Position numbers and translations under genes: made by a program
Source of the DNA: Goniomonas avonlea
Taxonomy: Eukaryota; Cryptophyceae; Goniomonadida; Goniomonadaceae
NCBI GenBank assembly: GCA_003573635.1
Contig: QUTJ01031141.1
Coordinates: 1-10,036, forward strand
Direction: 5' to 3'
DNA length: 10,036 nt
Shown: piece by piece, positions 1 to 10,036 of the stretch
How the letters are laid out: each line of letters begins with the position of its first letter
Numbering within the stretch: the stretch's first letter is position 1
The notes under the pieces: model-generated
The model's input: only the letters and a program-made list of their open reading frames with translations
Databases searched by the model: none
What the model was told of the DNA's origin: nothing

Positions 1-67
1 GTCTCTGTTGGAGCTTGAGAGCGCACTTCCGCTCACGCATCCATACCATACCCGAACGGGTGGGGCA

Positions 68-206
68 GACCATTACGGGTGGTGAGCTCCCCAACCTTCC
101 TTAATGCGGGAAGGAAGGTTGGGGATATGCAGGAGATCACAGCATTCATATCATATCCTTCAACGTCGCATTAAGGAAGGTTGGGGAGCTCACACCCGTG
201 ATGGTC
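68..206. repeat. Fold-back element with ~40 bp inverted arms
   Basis: Positions 82-108 are the exact reverse complement of 167-193 (27 of 27 bases). With one mismatch and one extra base the match extends to 68-108 against 167-206. The 58 bp between the arms contain a second arm: 89-102 (CCCCAACCTTCCTT) pairs perfectly with 111-124 across an 8 nt loop, so two alternative hairpins compete for the same left arm. The central part around 128-158 recurs in inverted orientation at 1120-1192. No flanking target-site duplication is visible. It could be a small non-autonomous transposon or a local fold-back duplication; no transposase is seen. Confidence 0.85.
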
Positions 207-821
207 TTTCTCACATGAGAGCACAACGAGCAATAGGGCGGGCACCGTACCGCGAAGGTGAGACGCACCAGTCACGAGGGCCAGCCAAATTGCGTCGGCC
301 TCAGCAAGAAGGACTGTGACGTCGACAGCAGTGCCTGGGGCGCCTGAGGAGAAGGACTGGAACAGCGACAACACCTCAGTTTCTCCGGTGATTGGATCCA
401 TGATGAGTCGCCTACGCGGACAGCGTCACATGGAGACGACAAGGAAAGAGAGATGGAGCTAGAACGAGTTACATACTGTCGAGAGAGAACGAGGGAGACA
501 GCAAGGCGACATGACAGGCCCCAATCAACCGCACGCACCACCGTTCACCAACACATGTCACGCGATGGCGCACAGCGACACCACGGACAGCGACACAACA
601 GCAACAGAAACAGAACAGAAACCGAAACAGCGTCACCACCACCATCGCCACCGCCACCAGCAGAAAGCACAGCGGTAGCAGGAACAACAAACATCCAAAC
701 GAACGCACCGGTTCTCGCGAACAAGGGCTGCCAAAACAATTGCATGAGAGTGTTGCCCCCACGGCTCCGCCCACAGCGCCTCCCACAGCCTTGGTGTGTT
801 TGCCGGTCCCACCTCACGCTT
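207..821. other. No firm gene; low-complexity sequence
   Basis: No conserved domain is recognisable on either strand. Two weakly gene-like stretches exist. On the minus strand, 171-401 is open from an ATG at 401 (beginning MDPITGETEVLSLFQSF), but it runs into the fold-back repeat and has no recognisable family. On the plus strand, 453-740 is open and rich in Gln, Thr, Pro and Arg, with A/C-rich repeats around 590-670. Codon choice does not single out a frame. These may be exons of an unresolved gene or non-coding DNA. Confidence 0.4.
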
Positions 822-1011
822 CAGGTGCAAGTGCACAGCCTGGTGGTGCTGGTTAGACAAGCGCAAGTGCACAAGCTGGTGCTGGTTAGACAGGTGCAAG
901 TGCACAACCTGGTGGTGGTGGTTAGACAGGTGCAAGTGCACAGCCTGGTGGTGCTGGAAGTGCACAACCTGGTGGTGGTGGTTAGACAGGAACCTGGCGG
1001 TGCTGGGTAGA
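822..1011. repeat. Minisatellite, units of 36/33/36/30/30/25 bp
   Basis: Six tandem units begin at 822, 858, 891, 927, 957 and 987, most starting CAGGTGCAAGTGCACA and five ending GGTTAGA or GGGTAGA (the unit at 927 lacks this ending). The first five unit lengths are all multiples of three, so each reading frame passes through unchanged. One plus frame reads repeated Gly-Ala-Ser-Ala-Gln-Pro-Gly-Gly with a TAG in most units; another plus frame is open and hydrophobic (VQVHSLVVLV); a minus frame is His-rich. I cannot say that any of them is translated. Confidence 0.85.
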
Positions 1012-1119
1012 CAGGTGCAGAGGCTGATGGGACTGAATGGGAGGAAATGGTTGACAAAGGTGGATTGGAGAGACACAATGTACGGTAATGCACAGTCGGA
1101 GTAGTGCTCGTGCTTCGAG

Positions 1120-1192
1120 TGTTAGATCCTCAACCTTCCTTCATGCCGAGTCGAAGAGGATATGATATGAATGCTGTGGCTTCCTGCATATT
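1120..1192. repeat. Inverted, diverged copy of 124-195
   Basis: Read on the minus strand this stretch starts TATGCAGGA and contains the block CACAGCATTCATATCATATC, as does 125-158 on the plus strand, followed in both by a variable part and AAGGAAGGTTG. Over about 70 bp the two copies look roughly 80% alike by eye, with small indels. The copies face each other across about 930 bp, so 124-1192 has the outline of an element with long terminal inverted repeats. The same stretch also contains the possible last exon of the TBC gene. Confidence 0.75.
1130..1183 (-). CDS. Candidate terminal exon of the TBC gene
   Basis: After the donor at 1392 the next acceptor that keeps phase is ATATGCAG ending at 1184. 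It is followed by 17 codons (beginning EATAFISYP) and TGA at 1130-1132. The stretch does not look like the usual C-terminal half of a TBC domain, and it lies wholly inside a repeat that also occurs near 130. It may therefore be a spurious or repeat-derived exon that truncates the protein. Confidence 0.2.
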   Translation of the reverse strand, partial: EATAFISYPLRLGMKEG

Positions 1193-1392
1193 TCTCTCGC
1201 TCTCGATGGAAAGTGTGAGCCTCCCACCCTCTCGGCGGCTTTCCGATCACGCACCGGTGCCAGTTTGTCAATTGCGTGTGGTGTCAGTTTGTCAGTTCGT
1301 CATCTGCGTGGGTGTCAGTTCGTCCTCTCTCCCTGTCACCCGTGTGTGTGTGTATGTGTGTCCCTCTCTCTCCATGTGTGGTGCCATCGCAC
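1193..1392. other. Non-coding, GT/CT-rich
   Basis: Between the last firm TBC exon and the repeat copy lies pyrimidine-rich sequence on the plus strand with a short TG microsatellite near 1340-1360 and repeated GTCAGTTTGTCA/GTCAGTTCGTC words at 1263-1324. On the minus strand it follows a GTGCGATGG donor, so most of it is probably the last intron or the 3' end of the TBC gene. No conserved coding segment is seen. Confidence 0.45.
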
Positions 1393-2849
1393 CTGCATGA
1401 TAAAGTCGAGGCGCTTGAGGTTTTTCCGCTTGATCACTTCATGTAGAAGAGGATCGACTCTCTTCAAGACCAGTCCGACCTGGCGGGATGATGTCGATGG
1501 CGTGTGACCAATTGAAACAATCCCAGCGAACGCGGGGGAGCAAACAAGCACGCACAACTATGTGATGAGCGGACACACGCACCAGCTTCAAGTCAGCGCG
1601 CGTTCCCTTGAGATGGTTGTCAAAATTTAGGCCCATGTGCCGCATCATGTTGACATATTGCCAAAAAACATCCGACTCCTCCTCAACGCGCCAACCGCCC
1701 GGAGCGTTCGCCTCCAGGTTGAACTTCTACGACCAAAGTCTGTCAGTGCGTGCGAGCGCCCATGTCTTGGCTTGGAACACATACCTCCAAGCTGGAGTCC
1801 GGTTGCTCCGATTGCAGTTCTCGAGGGGCGAGACTGCAATCAACTAGCCTTGTGGACACAAGGGGAGCCAGAACATCGCTCATGCCTTGGCAGTATCCAA
1901 CAGTTGGGGCGTACACAGCATATCTGCGAGAACCGTGATGTTGGTGACCCGAAAAAGGCGCACAGCAGCACAAAGCAACACTCACGTCAGTAAAATTGCC
2001 ATCATTGCGGCAAGATTCGGGTTTCCCCGACGCGCAAAGATGTTGAGTTCTCGGTCTGTCCTCATTATGTCGATCAGGATGAGATGACTGACAACCAGAG
2101 ATTTAAAAATGGTTCCGAGGCGCTCCAACATACCGGTAGTCTGAAAACCCAGGATAAGGGTTCTCACCATCAGCCCAAGCCTTTCGTAGATGTACATATT
2201 CTCTGAGTTGATGTTTGTGTTCTGTTTCTCGCTGGAACTCTGTGTCAGCAGGATCGTCCACTAGCAACGTTGTCCACGCTCTCGGCCGCAGTGACGGCTC
2301 GATTCCGCGAGCGAACACCGATTGTCGAGTGTGCAGATAATTCCTAACTCGACCATCACTGGTGAACAAATCGTCCCAGTTCTGTTGGGTCAAAGGAGGT
2401 TGCGTTCTGTCCAGAACCCATCGTAGGCCGAGAGCATGGCACTGTTTGCATGTTGCCTGTGGGAGGCTCAGAGCTTGCAGCAGACAGCTGACACACGTGT
2501 GATACACACACGTAGTCGCATACCTTAAGTTCTCTATATCTTTCCTTCCCCAAGGCACGGGCCTGCTCTTGCAACTGGTCGTCCAGCGTCCAGTTCTGCT
2601 ACAAGTGTGAGCCACAAGCAACCGAACGGCGAAACGCACCGGCCTCAGGAACTGCTGTAAAACCTCCGTCTTGACAGGCTCAGCGACAGCGCTCGCGCTC
2701 CCACACGGAACCCAGTTTCGCCTGGATGATTGGGGTTTGGTTGCGCCGGACCCAATGGCAATGGGCTGGGGAACAACTGCACTGGGAAGAAAAAGTGCCT
2801 CATATACAGAGCCCTTGCCAGATTGCAATACTCCGTTGATTTCGACGGA
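1393..2849 (-). CDS. TBC-domain Rab GTPase-activating protein, partial
   Basis: TBC proteins speed GTP hydrolysis by Rab GTPases on trafficking membranes, using an Arg finger and a Gln finger. Reading down the minus strand the exons are 2849(or less)-2640, 2598-2524, 2456-2134, 2087-1986, 1923-1785, 1726-1583 and 1479-1393; introns are 41, 67, 46, 62, 58 and 103 nt and every junction keeps phase. Domain order: PPLTQQNWDDLFTSDGRV lead-in, then GIEPSLRPRAWTTLL (TBC motif with conserved Arg-Trp), SDYR joined to HLILIDIMRTDR (Arg finger), YAVYAPTVGYCQGMSDVL (Gln finger in YCQ), SDVFWQYVNMM, and LVLKRVDPLLHEVI. The lead-in resembles the TBC1D15/17 group. About 290 residues downstream of the 2640 exon are firm. 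The 5' end is unresolved: the first exon is open to 2849 with no ATG. The 3' end is unresolved: the usual Phe/Tyr-x-Phe-x-x-Arg-Trp segment after DFIMQ is not found. A 27 nt in-frame GT...AG inside 2134-2456 could be a retained or optional mini-intron; I kept it as exon. Confidence 0.85.
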
Positions 2850-3172
2850 TCATACCATTAAAAACCCATAAAAGGAGGAGCATTTGTAGTCGAATATTTT
2901 GATAACGACCCAATCGCCAAAAAAGGCAAAATGATTGAAGTAGGGAACGTACCGTACCTAACCTAAACCACAGGGACAGATCCAAGCCAGCGAACAATTT
3001 GAGGCTATTTTGAGCCACACGACTCGGTCATGTTCCCACCGTTGAACACACCCGACTCCATATGGGGGCAGTCCGCCCAATCATCGGTCAAGGAGCCGGA
3101 CCGTAGGGCACTTTGGACAAGCTCGACCAAGCGCCCCTTCTCCCCAAGAGTCGAAGGGGGCACGTCAAAGCT
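2850..3172. promoter_or_regulatory. Divergent intergenic gap, probable shared promoter
   Basis: This gap separates the minus-strand TBC gene from the plus-strand kinase gene. The part 2855-2960 is A/T-richer than its surroundings and holds a TATA-like CATAAAAGG near 2866. Part of it may still be 5' exon of the TBC gene: on the minus strand a frame containing FGDWVVIKIFDYK is open between about 2860 and 2960, but I could not join it to the first TBC exon with a convincing acceptor. No start site can be fixed from sequence alone. Confidence 0.35.
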
Positions 3173-8903
<5,731 letters not shown>

Positions 8904-9204
8904 GCTGCGACAACTGGCTCCCGGTTCGTTGTTAACCAACTGGGCATTTGCGCGCTTTGGTTCTGGGTGAACCAAGACGTGGTGAGACCAGTTGCGTTTG
9001 TTTTTTGTGGTGGCGTGTATATTAACTGGAATCGTTTTAAACAGCCGCAGTGCGTGCTGTTTTGTCCCTTGTCGTAGTCATTTTTATGTATAAATAGAGA
9101 TGGAACCCCTCCCACCCTCCAAACCTGAAAGTACAGAGTGATGTCTCTCGGTGTTAATCCGTTACTCGAGGCGCGAAGCGAGCTGAAATAACCGAGACAC
9201 CTCG
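8904..9204 (+). other. 3' flank of the kinase gene
   Basis: No gene is recognisable. The stretch is T-rich after the TAA and has ATGTATAAATAG near 9086, but no canonical AATAAA in the first 300 bp. Open frames on the minus strand here have no family resemblance and the sequence looks like untranslated region. Confidence 0.5.
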
Positions 9205-9265
9205 TAGCGAGAGAGCAGCCAAGGAAGTAGTGATCGCCTACGTGGCGTGTTGTGCTCGTCACATG
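9205..9265 (-). pseudogene. Fragment duplicated from the downstream minus-strand gene
   Basis: Positions 9205-9236 match 9780-9811 in all 32 bases. Beyond 9236 the next roughly 25 bp still resemble 9812-9840, at about two bases in three by eye. That second part of the source copy is the end of a probable coding exon; the perfect part lies in its probable intron. The copy at 9205 has no open continuation of the source reading frame and looks like a short dead duplicate. Confidence 0.55.
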
Positions 9266-9320
9266 TGGGTGTGGCGTCTTTCACGGGTGCACACTCCCAA
9301 CTCCCGCGGTCCTCCGGTCG

Positions 9321-9434
9321 TGCTCTCCGACTGGGGCACGCCCTGTGCTCTTGTCCGACTGGGGAACACCCTGTGCTCTTGTCCGACTGTGGAACACCCT
9401 GTGCCCCTGTGCTCTTGTCCGACTGGGGAACACC
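9321..9434 (+). repeat. 28 bp minisatellite
   Basis: Four units start at 9321, 9346, 9374 and 9410; the full ones are 28 bp, built of TGCTCTTGTCCGACTGGGG followed by AACACCCTG. The first is 25 bp with small changes and an 8 bp spacer precedes the last. No coding role is evident. Confidence 0.9.
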
Positions 9435-9544
9435 AATGAAGCTACCCATACTGGACATGAATTCTTATTATTGTTCTCACTCATTCTCTGTCTGGAGCCA
9501 CCATTGTGTGCGTGGCGAAATCTAGGCTTCTTTCGGAAATATAA

Positions 9545-9550
9545 TTTATT
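9545..9550 (-). terminator. Poly(A) signal AATAAA
   Basis: The minus strand reads AATAAA here, about 20 nt after the TAA stop (9571-9573) of the unidentified minus-strand gene. Position and orientation fit cleavage and polyadenylation of that gene. A single hexamer can occur by chance. Confidence 0.5.
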
Positions 9551-9570
9551 TTTCTTACCCCCCTTGGTTG

Positions 9571-9950
9571 TTAATCAGAAGCTGATGGAGAGTGTGACGT
9601 TGTCCGCAAGGGTTTGGTCGATCTTTCGACAAGCTGCGTGTAGAGGTTGCTGTAGAACTCGTTGCGCCGGTGCTTGTGGCAGAGGAGATTAGTCATCACG
9701 AACTGTGAGGGTATGTAGGTGAGGCCGATCAAGCAATTTAAGTCGGCATTGGGGTAGATCCGGCTCGGCAGGTTGTGCTTAGCGAGAGAGCAGCCAAGGA
9801 AGTAGTGATCGACTGAGTGGAGTATTGTAGTACGATGAAGAGTGCCTCGACGTCCATCTTGACGCTGTCCTTGACCATCGTACGTTGGAGAGCATTGCCA
9901 AGTTGCGAGCGGGCCACATATGAAGCGGACGAAGCATGAGCTACTAGAGG
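9571..9950 (-). CDS. Unidentified protein, C-terminal exons only
   Basis: I do not recognise the family. Preferred model: exon 9950-9814, intron 9813-9764 (50 nt, GTCGAT...CCGAG), exon 9763-9571 ending TAA. Phases agree. The first exon encodes a segment containing SQLGNALQRTMVKDSVKMDV and EALFIVLQYST, the second RIYPNADLNCLIGL, YIPSQFVMTNLLCHKHRR and NEFYSNLYTQLVERS. Third-codon positions are rich in G and C in exactly these frames, as in the kinase exons. The alternative is one unspliced frame from 9999 to 9571 (142 codons from ATG), which uses another frame above 9763 with poorer codon choice. The upper exon edge is a TTAG acceptor next to an AT microsatellite, so more exons should lie beyond the window. 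The Lys/Arg-rich patch and the Ser-rich tail are the only notable features. Confidence 0.5.
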
Positions 9951-9994
9951 CTAAGCTGGCGCGATTATTAAATGGAGTTGCTGTGCATGGAAAG

Positions 9995-9997
<3 letters not shown>

Positions 9998-10036
<39 letters not shown>
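9998..10036. repeat. (AT)n microsatellite at window end
   Basis: Thirty-nine bases of uninterrupted alternating A and T run to the last base. Such a tract often ends a contig, so the window edge may be an assembly break. Confidence 0.97.

Noticed and set aside
2151-2177. 27 nt GT...AG mini-intron in the TBC gene
   Set aside because: It is in frame without a stop, and keeping it gives a normal-looking lead into the DYR...RTDR motif; too short to call without cDNA.

Overview
This is nuclear DNA from a eukaryote, most likely a single-celled protist. The genes are broken by many introns with GT...AG ends, several only 30 to 60 nt long. Several introns, including some of the longest, carry their own tandem repeats. 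Donor sites often read GTGCG. I could not fix the lineage; the FYVE plus ankyrin plus PI kinase architecture is of a kind I would look for first in stramenopiles or related protists, which is inference.

Layout. 1-1119: no firm gene; a fold-back inverted repeat (68-206), an in-frame 30-36 bp minisatellite (822-1011), and low-complexity reading frames. 1120-1192: a diverged inverted copy of part of the fold-back repeat. 1393-2849, minus strand: most of a TBC-domain Rab GTPase-activating protein in seven visible exons, with both catalytic fingers; its ends are unresolved. 2850-3172: the short gap between two divergent genes. 3173-8903, plus strand: one long gene, here modelled as 18 exons giving about 913 residues, that joins a complete FYVE zinc finger, about five ankyrin repeats, a PIK helical domain and a type III beta-like phosphatidylinositol 4-kinase catalytic domain. 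All modelled junctions keep phase and the model ends at a TAA. 8904-9434: 3' flank with a decayed fragment duplicated from the next gene and a 28 bp minisatellite. 9571-9950, minus strand: the last two exons of an unidentified gene, followed by AATAAA. 9998-10036: an AT microsatellite that ends the window.

How the genes may work together. FYVE domains bind PI3P on endosomes and type III PI4-kinases make PI4P, so the fusion would place PI4P synthesis on PI3P-bearing membrane. The neighbouring divergent gene is a Rab GAP. Rab and PI4P control of the same membranes is well known, so the pair could be a co-expressed membrane-identity module; that link is inference from position and family only.
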